Below the pieces are notes generated by a model. That model was not told where the DNA came from and ran no database searches. It saw only the letters and a program-made list of their open reading frames with translations. 64,000 nucleotides of DNA. Source: Pseudomonadota bacterium. Lineage in GTDB: Bacteria > Pseudomonadota > Alphaproteobacteria > Caulobacterales > Aquidulcibacteraceae. Position numbers and translations under genes: made by a program. The stretch is taken from the NCBI GenBank assembly GCA_020161405.1, contig JAIUOD010000001.1, forward strand, positions 62,001 through 126,000. Direction: 5' to 3'. Positions 34,846 through 43,245 of the stretch are shown here, piece after piece; the stretch's first letter is position 1; the number at the start of each line of letters is the position of its first letter.

Positions 34846-36045
34846 TTATCCCTCCCAAACCTTCTGCGTGCTTGAAATAAAGCCGCCGCCTAAGACGCGC
34901 TCGCCCAAATCGCCGATTGATGTGTCGGGGTCATAGAGGACGCAGGCTTGTCCGGGGGCGACGCCTTCTTCGGGGTTTTCGAAAATTATGCGCCAGCCTT
35001 GCGCGGTTGATAGTGTTGCAGGGATTGGCGGGCGGGTTGAGCGCACACGCGCCAATACTTTGCGCCCTTCCAATTCATCCTCGCTTTTGACCTTTTCACC
35101 AAGCCAATTGATTTCGGTAAGGGTAAGGGACTTCACCAATAATGCTTCCTTTGGCCCCACATAGACGCGGGCATTTGGGGCATCAATGGCGACCACATAA
35201 ATAGGTTCACCAGTTGCTATTCCAAGGCCACGCCTTTGACCGACTGTATAATTGATAATGCCATTATGTTTGCCCAAAACGCGCCCATCAATATGCAAAA
35301 CTTCGCCTTCTTTGCCCGCTTCGGGGCGAAGGTTTAGAACGATATTTTGATATTTACCTTCGGGGACAAAGCAAATATCTTGAGAATCGGGTTTATTGGC
35401 GACCACAAGACCCAATTGTTCGGCAATTTTGCGAACATCATCCTTGTCTATATCTGATAAGGGAAAGCGCAAAAAATCCAATTGATCTTGGGTGGTAGCA
35501 AACAGAAAATAGGATTGATCGCGTGCTTTATCTTTTGCACGGTGCATTTGGGAGTTTTCAACACCGCCAACGCGCGCCACATAATGCCCCGTCACCATAC
35601 AATCAGCGCCAAGGCCACGCGCCATTTCCAATAAATCACGAAACTTCACCGATTGATTACAACGCACACACGGAATTGGCGTTGCCCCTTGCATATAAGT
35701 ATCGGCAAAATTTTCAATTACTGATTGTTTGAACTTGCTTTCATAATCAAGTGTGTAATGGGGAAAGCCCAATTGGTCGGCAATCACCTTGGCATCATAA
35801 ATATCTTGCCCTGCGCAGCAGGCATTTTTCTTTTTAATAGCAGCGCCATGATCATAAAGTTGAAGGGTTATGCCAATGGTTTCATAGCCTGATAATTTTA
35901 CCAAAGCCGCACAAACGCTTGAATCCACACCGCCAGACATGGCAACCACAACGCGGGTTTTTTCACGCGGTTTATCAAAGCCTAAATCAATTTCGGGAAT
36001 GTCAAAATTTGCGCCCAAATCTGGCGCATTTAAAGTATCTATCAC
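34846..36045 (-). CDS. mnmA: tRNA-specific 2-thiouridylase
   Basis: MnmA thiolates U34 of tRNA-Lys, -Glu and -Gln with sulfur passed from IscS/TusE. The 399-residue protein has the PP-loop ATP site (VVAMSGGVDSS), the catalytic cysteine in TPIPCVRCNQ, and the second cysteine in SQDICFVP. The GTG at 36045 is preferred as start because GGAGGA lies 4 bases before it. An upstream TTG has no such site. An N-terminal extension of about 25 residues precedes the PP-loop domain, as in other alphaproteobacteria. Its 3' end abuts that of the OLD gene. Confidence 0.94.
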   Translation of the reverse strand: MIDTLNAPDLGANFDIPEIDLGFDKPREKTRVVVAMSGGVDSSVCAALVKLSGYETIGITLQLYDHGAAIKKKNACCAGQDIYDAKVIADQLGFPHYTLDYESKFKQSVIENFADTYMQGATPIPCVRCNQSVKFRDLLEMARGLGADCMVTGHYVARVGGVENSQMHRAKDKARDQSYFLFATTQDQLDFLRFPLSDIDKDDVRKIAEQLGLVVANKPDSQDICFVPEGKYQNIVLNLRPEAGKEGEVLHIDGRVLGKHNGIINYTVGQRRGLGIATGEPIYVVAIDAPNARVYVGPKEALLVKSLTLTEINWLGEKVKSEDELEGRKVLARVRSTRPPIPATLSTAQGWRIIFENPEEGVAPGQACVLYDPDTSIGDLGERVLGGGFISSTQKVWEG

Positions 36046-36136
36046 TTCATCCTCCAATGGGTTCAAGGCCCAAAGCAAAATTTAAAAAAGCGCCAATACA
36101 TTACTTTTTATAAATAAGCAATTTCACGCTTGCAAA

Positions 36137-36156
36137 ATTAGGACAATTGTCCTAAT
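36137..36156. promoter_or_regulatory. Perfect palindromic operator before the TetR gene
   Basis: ATTAGGACAATTGTCCTAAT is a perfect 20-bp palindrome ending 12 bases before the ATG of the TetR-family gene. Its position fits autorepression by the TetR-family protein, which binds such sites as a dimer of dimers or a dimer. Confidence 0.75.
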
Positions 36157-36168
36157 AATCAAAACACC

Positions 36169-36756
36169 ATGAATACACGCGATAAAATTATCAATATTGC
36201 CGACAAATTTTTCTATGAAAAAGGCTTTGAAAATACTTCATTTGCCGATATTGCGGCGAACTTAAATATTTCGCGCGGCAATTTTTATCATCATTTCAAA
36301 ACCAAGGATGAAATTCTTGATGAAGTTATCAAGCAACGTTTAAAAAACACCCAAAACATGGTCGATAATTGGGATTTGGAAAATGAAAATCCTGCGGCGC
36401 GTTTAAAGACTTTTGTTAAAATCCTAATTCGTAATCAATCAAAAATAATGGAATTTGGCTGCCCTGTCGGCACATTATGCACCGAATTATCAAAGCTAAA
36501 TCACAAAGCGCAAAATGATGCCAATGAATTATTCATTCTTTTCCAAACATGGATGGTGCGCCAATTTAATCAAATTGAAATTTATGAAAATGCCAATAAA
36601 CATGCCATGCATCTTCTTATGCGCACACAAGGAATGGCAGTTATTGCCAATGCATTTCGTGATGAAAATTTCGTGCAAACCGAAGTTGATAATGCATGTT
36701 CATGGATTGATGAAATAATCGAAAAAGAGGGGAAAAATGTTCGTAATCTATCTTAA
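36169..36756 (+). CDS. TetR/AcrR-family transcriptional repressor
   Basis: This 195-residue regulator has an N-terminal TetR helix-turn-helix (TSFADIAANLNISRGNFYHHFKTKDEIL, about residues 23-50), with a ligand-binding helical domain behind it. The C-terminal part has the FGCPVGTLCTELSKL motif typical of the AcrR-like group linked to YciI genes. It is first in a three-gene operon with a YciI-like gene (20-base overlap) and tag. The perfect palindrome just upstream suggests it represses its own operon; the inducing molecule is unknown. Confidence 0.88.
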   Translation: MNTRDKIINIADKFFYEKGFENTSFADIAANLNISRGNFYHHFKTKDEILDEVIKQRLKNTQNMVDNWDLENENPAARLKTFVKILIRNQSKIMEFGCPVGTLCTELSKLNHKAQNDANELFILFQTWMVRQFNQIEIYENANKHAMHLLMRTQGMAVIANAFRDENFVQTEVDNACSWIDEIIEKEGKNVRNLS

Positions 36757-37021
36757 ATTTTCAACCAATAAGCCTGATGCACCAAAATATATGGACGCCC
36801 ACAATGTATGGATAAAAAATGGCTTCGAAAGTGGTAAATTCCTTATAGTCGGCAGTTTAAAACCAAATTTAGGCGGCGCAATAATTGCCCATAATGCCGA
36901 TTTTGAGGAAATTGAAAATATCGTCAAATCAGATCCATTTGTTCAAAATGATATTGTGACTTATGAAATAAATGAAATCTCTATCAATAAAAATGATGAG
37001 CGCCTTGGCTTCATTCAATAG
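36737..37021 (+). CDS. YciI-family small protein
   Basis: This 94-residue protein has the dimeric alpha/beta ferredoxin-like YciI fold. Visible features are the MDAHNVWIKNGFESGKFLIVGSL segment, with the conserved His, and DPFVQNDIVTYEI. YciI proteins are generally of unknown activity; a few relatives are dehalogenases or dioxygenase-like. Its ATG at 36737 lies within the end of the TetR gene, behind GAGGGGAAAA. Co-expression with a TetR protein suggests a detoxification or stress role. Confidence 0.82.
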   Translation: MFVIYLKFSTNKPDAPKYMDAHNVWIKNGFESGKFLIVGSLKPNLGGAIIAHNADFEEIENIVKSDPFVQNDIVTYEINEISINKNDERLGFIQ

Positions 37022-37029
37022 GAAAATAA

Positions 37030-37632
37030 ATGACAAACACAATAATTGGCGAAGATGGCAAAGAGCGTTGTAAGTGGGGCGCATCGGATGATTTGCACAT
37101 TCACTATCATGACACCGAAAGGGGTTTTCCGGTTACTGACGATATTCGTTTATTTGAAAAAATCTGCCTTGAAGGTTTTCAATCAGGGCTTTCTTGGCGC
37201 ACCATTTTGGTAAAGCGTGAAAATTTTCGTAAAGCCTTTGCAGGTTTTGATTTCAACAAAGTCGCACAATTTGATGAAAATGATATTGCGCGCCTATTGA
37301 ATGATGCAGGAATTGTAAGGCATCGCGGCAAAATAGAGGCCACAATAAATAATGCCAAGCGCGCACAAGAAATGGTGAAGGAATTTGGTTCTTTGGCCAA
37401 ATATTTTTGGCAATATGAAAATCAGATTACTGAAAATTTCACGCCCCAAAGCGCGCAGATTGGCGATAATTCAAGCAAATTATCAAAGGACTTGAAAAAG
37501 CGCGGCTGGAAATTCGTTGGCCCAACCACAATTTACGCATTCATGCAAGCAATGGGGCTTGTGAACGACCATCATGATGATTGTTATGTGCGCGCACTGG
37601 TTAAAGAAGCACGCAAAAACTTTAAATTTTAG
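37030..37632 (+). CDS. tag: DNA-3-methyladenine glycosylase I
   Basis: Tag excises 3-methyladenine from alkylated DNA. The 200-residue protein has the zinc-snap ligands (ERCKWG, HYHDTE and NDHHDDC, matching C4, H17, H175 and C179 of the E. coli enzyme) and the ICLEGFQSGLSWRTIL signature with the conserved glutamate. The usual NEWG motif reads TERG, replacing a tryptophan that in E. coli lies near the base pocket. It ends the TetR-YciI-Tag operon and overlaps the converging flgL stop by 4 bases. Confidence 0.92.
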   Translation: MTNTIIGEDGKERCKWGASDDLHIHYHDTERGFPVTDDIRLFEKICLEGFQSGLSWRTILVKRENFRKAFAGFDFNKVAQFDENDIARLLNDAGIVRHRGKIEATINNAKRAQEMVKEFGSLAKYFWQYENQITENFTPQSAQIGDNSSKLSKDLKKRGWKFVGPTTIYAFMQAMGLVNDHHDDCYVRALVKEARKNFKF

Positions 37633-38552
37633 CGTAAATATTGAAGTAAATTCATACCTTTTAATTGGCCAAAAATTGCTGCAGACGCCTGATATTGGGT
37701 TTGCGCTGCTGAAAGTCGTGCTGCAACTTCTGTAAGGTCAACATTAACAACATCGCCAACAATCTCATTAAGGCGTGTGACTTTTTCTTCATTACGCGCC
37801 AATGTGTCCGAAATTTCTTTTGCTGTTACACCTTGTGATGATGCAACACCAATTGCATTATTTTGAACGGTTTCAAGTGCGGGTAATTGCGATTTAAGCC
37901 ACGTTTGCTGTGCAGGGGTTAATTTACCTTCAAAAGTACCATTTGCATTTTCATATACTTTTAGGCCACGCATAAATTCCATAAAGGGTTGAAACACTTC
38001 TTTTGCGCTTTTTGAAATTTCAATTGTGCGCCCTTCATCCAAGGTGACAACACGGTTTTCACCCATATCTTTGAAGTTTGAATTTGTATCTGGCTGTCCT
38101 GCTAATGTGTTCAAATTAGCGTAAATAACAGGCGTATCATAAGAATTTACGCCGCCAAATATCGATTGCCCCGCAAAAGTTGTATTGGCAGATGTCATCG
38201 CAGTATTAAGCGCTGCCTCCAAAGCGGCATCAAGACCTGCGCCATTTTGTTGCGCCAAAGCATTATTTATTGCTTGACGTGCATTGCCGATTGCAGTGGT
38301 GAATGATGTAAGTGCGGTTTCTTCCACTGTTGCCCGCGCATCTAAAGATTTTAAATCCTCATTGCGTGCCTCAAGGCGATTAATCATTGCGCGCGTATCA
38401 ACCAATTTTTTGGCATTATGCCCATAACCTTTTAAATCCCAAGCATTTTTTTGGCTTGATGCCTGCGCTTGTGCCCTATCCATTTTGGATTGACCATCAA
38501 GGATACCTGAAACACCTGCTTGAAAAGCTGTAAAAGAAGAAACTCTTGTCAT
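37629..38552 (-). CDS. flgL: Flagellar hook-associated protein FlgL
   Basis: FlgL (HAP3) joins the hook to the flagellin filament. The 307-residue protein has flagellin-like N- and C-terminal helical regions (residues 1-130 with SFTAFQAGVSGILDGQSKMDRAQAQ, and 240-307 with VTRLNEIVGDVVNVDLTEVAARLSAAQTQYQASAA). The variable middle is short, as is usual for Caulobacter-type FlgL. It lies 9 bases downstream of flgK on the same strand. Confidence 0.9.
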   Translation of the reverse strand: MTRVSSFTAFQAGVSGILDGQSKMDRAQAQASSQKNAWDLKGYGHNAKKLVDTRAMINRLEARNEDLKSLDARATVEETALTSFTTAIGNARQAINNALAQQNGAGLDAALEAALNTAMTSANTTFAGQSIFGGVNSYDTPVIYANLNTLAGQPDTNSNFKDMGENRVVTLDEGRTIEISKSAKEVFQPFMEFMRGLKVYENANGTFEGKLTPAQQTWLKSQLPALETVQNNAIGVASSQGVTAKEISDTLARNEEKVTRLNEIVGDVVNVDLTEVAARLSAAQTQYQASAAIFGQLKGMNLLQYLR

Positions 38553-38561
38553 TTTGTGCCT

Positions 38562-40688
38562 CTAAATTGCGTTTAAAAGGGTTTGATACATTTCATCGGC
38601 TGCCTTAATCATGCGGGCCGATGCGGCATAAGCTTGCTGGAATGATGTTAGTTTAACCAATTCCTCATCAAGATTTACACCTTCAATATTTGAGCGACGT
38701 GTGTCTGCTTCGGTTTGCAATGCAGTCGCAGAAGTTTTTTGTGCCTCTGCGGTTGAAGCGCGGGTTCCCACATCACCAGCAAGGGTTGATGCAAACTCAC
38801 CAAGCGTCATTTTACGCCCTGCAAGCCCAAGTGCTGAATCATAATATCCAGAAACTTTAGTTGCATTGAATAGCTTTTGCGCACCTTTTGAATCCGCCAA
38901 TCCAACCGCAACCGAACCAATTGTTGCACTTGATAAATCAGGATCCGCCAATGCAAGTAATCGTGGGTTTGCATTTATGTTTGAATTAATGGTCAATGCA
39001 TTTGCACGTCCAAATCGTTTATCTTGATTAAGACCTGTAATCTGCCCCAAACTAAGTGATGTATTGCCACGTGGCGCAACATCTTGGGTCATATTCATGT
39101 GAAAACTCTCTGATGCTGATGTTGGCGTCCATTTTAATTTACCAGTCGCGTCAAGCGCATAATTTCCATAGATGCCAAAACCAGTTGTTGGATTATTTAA
39201 TGCATTAACAATATCACCCATTGTTCCGGCTGGAATTGTAATTTCCCTGTCGGCAATAATTTGCCCACTTGCATCCGAAAGACGCATTTTAAATTTCGAA
39301 CCAACGGCAAACCCGTGTGCATCGCCAGCACTAAGACCAGTTGAATATGATGTCGGCTCACTTGAATTAATAAGGTTATTTAGGCCAAAGAAATGTGAAA
39401 ACGCTTTGTCACCACGTAATGAACCGCCTGCTGCTGGTTCATCAAACACAAAGCCATTCCCCGATGTTGCACTATTCATGCTTAATTTGCCATTGGCAAA
39501 ACTTGCCGTGCCCATTCCGCCAAGTGCACTATTTAGATTTGCAACAAATGCACCAATTGTTCCACCTGTTGCGCCAAAAGCTGCACCATTTACACTTATT
39601 GTGCCCGCGCTGAAATCAATGTCGATTTTTCTTTGTAATTTTCCATCGCTTGAAACAATCCCAATTGTGGTTTTGCCAGTGAAATTTAAGGCATCACCTG
39701 CAAGCAAGCCTGTATCTGAACCTGTTGCACTTTCAATTGCAGGAAGCGCGGCATTTGTATTATGAAGCGAATTTATCGCATCGGCCAATTTACCTGCAAA
39801 TTCACCCAAACTATCGCTAATTTGTGATAAGTCTTGATTACGCAAATCAAGAAGGCCACGTAATTTGCCACTTTGAATTGATTTATCAAAAGTGCGAACA
39901 ATTGTATCGCCACTTGCTTTAACAGTAATTGGATTAAAGGTTGATTGCGCGGCGCCAGATGGCTGATAACCCAATTCAGATGCGGTTATTCCCGCCAAGA
40001 ATGCGCCATCAGAAGTATAAATATTTGCGGTTCCACCATCTTGATAATCAACGCGTATATCAATCAATTGGCTTAATTTATCGATTAATTGGCTTTGACG
40101 TTCTTGTGCACCTGTTGAATTGCCTGCAATATTGCCGCGTGTAATTTCGTTATTTGCTTTGGTAATATCAACCAAAAGACTATTAATATCGCCAATTGTT
40201 GCGCTTATATCGCTATCGATTTGCTTACGTGTCTCATCGATTTGACCAGATGCGGCGCTTAATTGGCTTAGAACGCTGCTTAATTGATTTATTATATCGC
40301 GCCTTACCGATATTGAACCAGGATTTAAAACTGCGGTTTCAAAACTTCCCAAAGCGGCGTCTATTCGTGCAAAAATTGATGAATCGCCAGATGGATCACC
40401 AAAAGCAGATTGTACTTGATCAAGATAATTTGATTTAATTCCACTTGAGGAAGCGTCGGCAGATGCACGAATTGATGCAGCTTGGAAAAAGCTATTTGCG
40501 GCACGCCTTAGTGAATCAGCGCTAACGCCCGCACCTTTTCCATTCAAGCTTACAGCGCTTTGGTTTTGGTCAACGCGAACATAACCCTTTGTATTCACAT
40601 TGGCGATATTCTGTGAAACATTGTTAATGCCAGACTGTGATGCCCACAATCCAGAAGTCGCAATATTTAAAATCGAATTAATTGACAT
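38562..40688 (-). CDS. flgK: Flagellar hook-associated protein FlgK
   Basis: FlgK (HAP1) caps the hook and starts the filament junction. The 708-residue product begins MSINSILNIATSGLWASQSG with the ANVNTKGYVR rod-protein motif near residue 35. It ends in the typical heptad-rich LTSFQQAYAASARMIKAADEMYQTLLNAI. The start at 40688 is preceded by AAAGG. A longer reading frame upstream has no supporting start signal. It forms a minus-strand unit with flgL, diverging from fliK. Confidence 0.93.
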   Translation of the reverse strand: MSINSILNIATSGLWASQSGINNVSQNIANVNTKGYVRVDQNQSAVSLNGKGAGVSADSLRRAANSFFQAASIRASADASSSGIKSNYLDQVQSAFGDPSGDSSIFARIDAALGSFETAVLNPGSISVRRDIINQLSSVLSQLSAASGQIDETRKQIDSDISATIGDINSLLVDITKANNEITRGNIAGNSTGAQERQSQLIDKLSQLIDIRVDYQDGGTANIYTSDGAFLAGITASELGYQPSGAAQSTFNPITVKASGDTIVRTFDKSIQSGKLRGLLDLRNQDLSQISDSLGEFAGKLADAINSLHNTNAALPAIESATGSDTGLLAGDALNFTGKTTIGIVSSDGKLQRKIDIDFSAGTISVNGAAFGATGGTIGAFVANLNSALGGMGTASFANGKLSMNSATSGNGFVFDEPAAGGSLRGDKAFSHFFGLNNLINSSEPTSYSTGLSAGDAHGFAVGSKFKMRLSDASGQIIADREITIPAGTMGDIVNALNNPTTGFGIYGNYALDATGKLKWTPTSASESFHMNMTQDVAPRGNTSLSLGQITGLNQDKRFGRANALTINSNINANPRLLALADPDLSSATIGSVAVGLADSKGAQKLFNATKVSGYYDSALGLAGRKMTLGEFASTLAGDVGTRASTAEAQKTSATALQTEADTRRSNIEGVNLDEELVKLTSFQQAYAASARMIKAADEMYQTLLNAI

Positions 40689-41168
40689 GTTGCGTGCCTT
40701 TAAAAACCAAAATCCATTTTTTGATTGCACTAAAACAAGCAATCACAATGTGAAAATTACCTAATTGGTAAAATTCGCACTACAATCTTTGCCTAGCGCC
40801 ATCATTCTTGGCACACCATACCACACTTAAGCGATTGAAAACATTTAGTTTTTTAACTCATACGCTTTTGTGGGCATTTTGCACCACAATATATATTGCA
40901 AATGATACGCCAAAGAATTTTTAAAAAAGGTGAAATAATCAAATTGGGCTTTATTAAAAGTTTAATCAAAATTGAAACAAGCTGGGCAAAGAGTGCCTAT
41001 TATAGGGTTCATGCGGCAAAAACTGATGGGTAAAATAGGTGGTAAACAAGTGATTAACCCATATATTTCAAGGCTTTATGCAGGTTTTTGGCGCGGCACG
41101 TATATTGCTTTGTAATTTGGCATAATAATTCCCGTGAAAAATAATTTGGGAAAAAAGTGTTGGGTAAC
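40689..41168. promoter_or_regulatory. Divergent flagellar control region, flgK / fliK
   Basis: There is no gene in this 480-base gap. It holds a clear sigma-54 promoter for fliK (41094-41109). Upstream, at 40984-40997 and 41013-41024, two GGCAAA-containing tracts (GGGCAAAGAGTGCC and GCGGCAAAAACT) resemble FlbD-binding ftr elements as I remember them, without being exact. I could not find a matching GG-N10-GC element on the minus strand for flgK. Confidence 0.4.
41094..41109 (+). promoter_or_regulatory. Sigma-54 promoter of fliK-flgD-flgE
   Basis: CGGCAC-GTATA-TTGCT matches the sigma-54 consensus TGGCAC-N5-TTGC(A/T) except for the first base. The essential GG and GC doublets are 10 bases apart. 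It lies about 60 bases upstream of fliK. FlbD, encoded at 48848-50245, is the expected activator. Confidence 0.8.
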
Positions 41169-42446
41169 ATGAAAATAAATGATTTTAAGGGCGAACCTTT
41201 GCCGCAAGTTAGTGCTGTTAAGAATGTTAAAGCGAAAAGCGATGATTTTGCAAAATTGCAAAGCATGGATAATTTTGCACGCCTTGTAGAAACGCCGTCT
41301 AATGACGTAAACTATAAAGAAGTTTCAATACATAAAATTGACGAAAAACCACAAGAAGTTTCTAAAGATAAAGACATTGAAGCTTCTAAAGATGAGGAAA
41401 GTGATAAATCTGAAGATAAAGCAAAACCAGAAAACGGAATTATCCTTGCATTAATTTTCCCTAATCAAACCCAAAACACACAAGCAATTAATAGTGGCAC
41501 TAACACAAAATCTGCAAATGGTGAAATTGCTGTTGATGTGAACGGGCAAAATGCAAATGCAAACCCTGCACAAAATGCGCAGACAGAAACAAATACAAAT
41601 GCAGTCAACATTAAAGGTCAAGTTTTAACTGGCGAAAATGCGCAAAAATTTGAAGCTGCTTTGAAAAAAATTGGCAATGCACAAACGCAAGAAACCGACG
41701 CCAATGGAAAAACTAATAAGCAAGCCACAAATAATATTTCGCAAACAACTGCAGTTGAGAAATCAACAGAAGCAAAAGACATTACACCTAAAACTAATTC
41801 TATTGAATTTGACGGGCAAAAAAATAGTGACGCAAATATCGCAAATGTCGATGGTCTGCTTAATTCTGATGAAAAAGAAGCCATTAATCAAAAAGATGAT
41901 AAATTAGCAAATAATATTGAAACTTTAAAACAAGGCCCAAAAGCTGAAAATTTTGAAAAATGGGCTTCAGAAGTTTCAGAAAAAAGTGATCCGAAATTAC
42001 AGCTCAATAATCTTCATACTATTGCCGCAACAATGGTCAAAAAATTTCAAAATGGCGACAAGAAATTTTTCGTACGCCTTGACCCACCAGAATTGGGGAA
42101 AATTGAAGTTGAACTTAAAATCTCAAGCGATAATAAAGTAAGTGCGATTTTAAAAACTGAAAACCCGCAAGCCTTGAATGAATTAATGAAAGGCGCACGC
42201 GATCTTGTAAATTCACTTAATCAAGCAGGTTTTGATTTAACTGAAAATGATTTGTCATTCTCCTTAAACTCAAATGGCAATCAAAGCGGAAATAGCCAAA
42301 ACCAAGAAGCACAAGAAAAATCAAACGGTAAAATAATAAACTTGCAAAATCAAAAAGAAGAAATTCAGCCCGAAATTGCAAACACAAAATCAAAAACAAT
42401 CAGACATGAAATATGGGATAGAGCCCGTGTTTCAATGGTAATATAG
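41169..42446 (+). CDS. fliK: Flagellar hook-length control protein FliK
   Basis: FliK is the secreted ruler that stops hook growth and switches the export gate to filament substrates. The 425-residue protein is mostly low-complexity (rich in Asn, Lys, Glu, Thr, about residues 40-280). It ends in the FliK C-terminal domain (KKFFVRLDPPELGKIEVEL and a following amphipathic helix, about residues 295-375). The length and disorder fit the family, whose N-terminal region diverges rapidly. A GTG at 41157 is an alternative start. It heads the fliK-flgD-flgE transcription unit. Confidence 0.87.
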   Translation: MKINDFKGEPLPQVSAVKNVKAKSDDFAKLQSMDNFARLVETPSNDVNYKEVSIHKIDEKPQEVSKDKDIEASKDEESDKSEDKAKPENGIILALIFPNQTQNTQAINSGTNTKSANGEIAVDVNGQNANANPAQNAQTETNTNAVNIKGQVLTGENAQKFEAALKKIGNAQTQETDANGKTNKQATNNISQTTAVEKSTEAKDITPKTNSIEFDGQKNSDANIANVDGLLNSDEKEAINQKDDKLANNIETLKQGPKAENFEKWASEVSEKSDPKLQLNNLHTIAATMVKKFQNGDKKFFVRLDPPELGKIEVELKISSDNKVSAILKTENPQALNELMKGARDLVNSLNQAGFDLTENDLSFSLNSNGNQSGNSQNQEAQEKSNGKIINLQNQKEEIQPEIANTKSKTIRHEIWDRARVSMVI

Positions 42447-42454
42447 AGGTCAAA

Positions 42455-43132
42455 ATGGCAGTCACAGGAACAAATAATAATGCAGCAGCAAGTGCAGCCG
42501 CAAACTCTGCAAGTAAGTCTTCCACAACTGGACTTGCCGCGAATTTTGATACTTTCATGAAATTATTAACGGCACAATTACGCGCACAAGATCCATTGTC
42601 GCCATTGGACACAAAAGATTTTACCAATCAATTGGTTCAATTTTCTGGTGTTGAGCAACAAATTAAAACCAATGATTTGCTTACAAGCCTTCAAACCACA
42701 ATGGGTTTTAGCGCAGGAAGTTTGGCAGTTTCATATTTGGGTAAAAGTGCAACTGCCGAAACTAATGCAGCTGGCATCGTTAATGGTAAAGCAAGCTGGA
42801 ATTACAATCTTGCAAATGCAGCAGGTTCAGTGACTTTGAAAATTTATGATTCAAATAATAAATTAGTAAAAACAATTGATGGCGACAAAACCAAAGGTTC
42901 ACACACTTTTGAATGGGATGGTACAACAACTTCGGGAACGAAACTTACATCAGGTCAATTTACTATGGTTGTTGATGCAAAAACTTCATCAGGTGAAGCA
43001 ATGAAAGCGACAATGACGCAAAAAGGCTTGATTTCAAATGTTGATATGTCTGGATCAACGCCAATGGTTACAATCAATGGTGCATTAGTTGCGCTTTCTG
43101 CAATTAAAAATGTTTCACTGCAATCAAGCTGA
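42455..43132 (+). CDS. flgD: Flagellar hook-capping protein FlgD
   Basis: FlgD is the scaffold on which hook subunits assemble and is discarded afterwards. The 225-residue protein has the conserved N-terminal region (FDTFMKLLTAQLRAQDPLSP, then TNQLVQFSGVEQQI, residues 28-75), and a C-terminal FlgD Ig-like/Tudor pair (GSVTLKIYDSNNKLVKTI, GSHTFEWDG). It lies 8 bases downstream of fliK. An Ala/Ser-rich first 27 residues are disordered. Confidence 0.94.
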   Translation: MAVTGTNNNAAASAAANSASKSSTTGLAANFDTFMKLLTAQLRAQDPLSPLDTKDFTNQLVQFSGVEQQIKTNDLLTSLQTTMGFSAGSLAVSYLGKSATAETNAAGIVNGKASWNYNLANAAGSVTLKIYDSNNKLVKTIDGDKTKGSHTFEWDGTTTSGTKLTSGQFTMVVDAKTSSGEAMKATMTQKGLISNVDMSGSTPMVTINGALVALSAIKNVSLQSS

Positions 43133-43196
43133 TAATTAACCAAAAAAAAAGAAAAAACTTACGAAAATCAACACTATCAAAGTATAGTGATATGGT

Positions 43197-43213
43197 ATGG
43201 AGGGCAGAATGCT
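43197..43213 (+). promoter_or_regulatory. Possible sigma-54 promoter of flgE
   Basis: ATGGAGGGCAGAATGCT has the GG and GC doublets spaced by 10 bases, placed about 33 bases upstream of the flgE ATG. The bases around the doublets match the sigma-54 consensus only partly, so this is weaker than the fliK promoter. Confidence 0.4.
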
Positions 43214-43245
43214 TCAAAACAAAAAAACAATAATCGGAGCAAATA

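Noticed and set aside
40689..41168. A small gene in the flgK-fliK gap
   Set aside because: The short open frames there lack ribosome binding sites, and the region is occupied by promoter elements. No protein similarity is evident.
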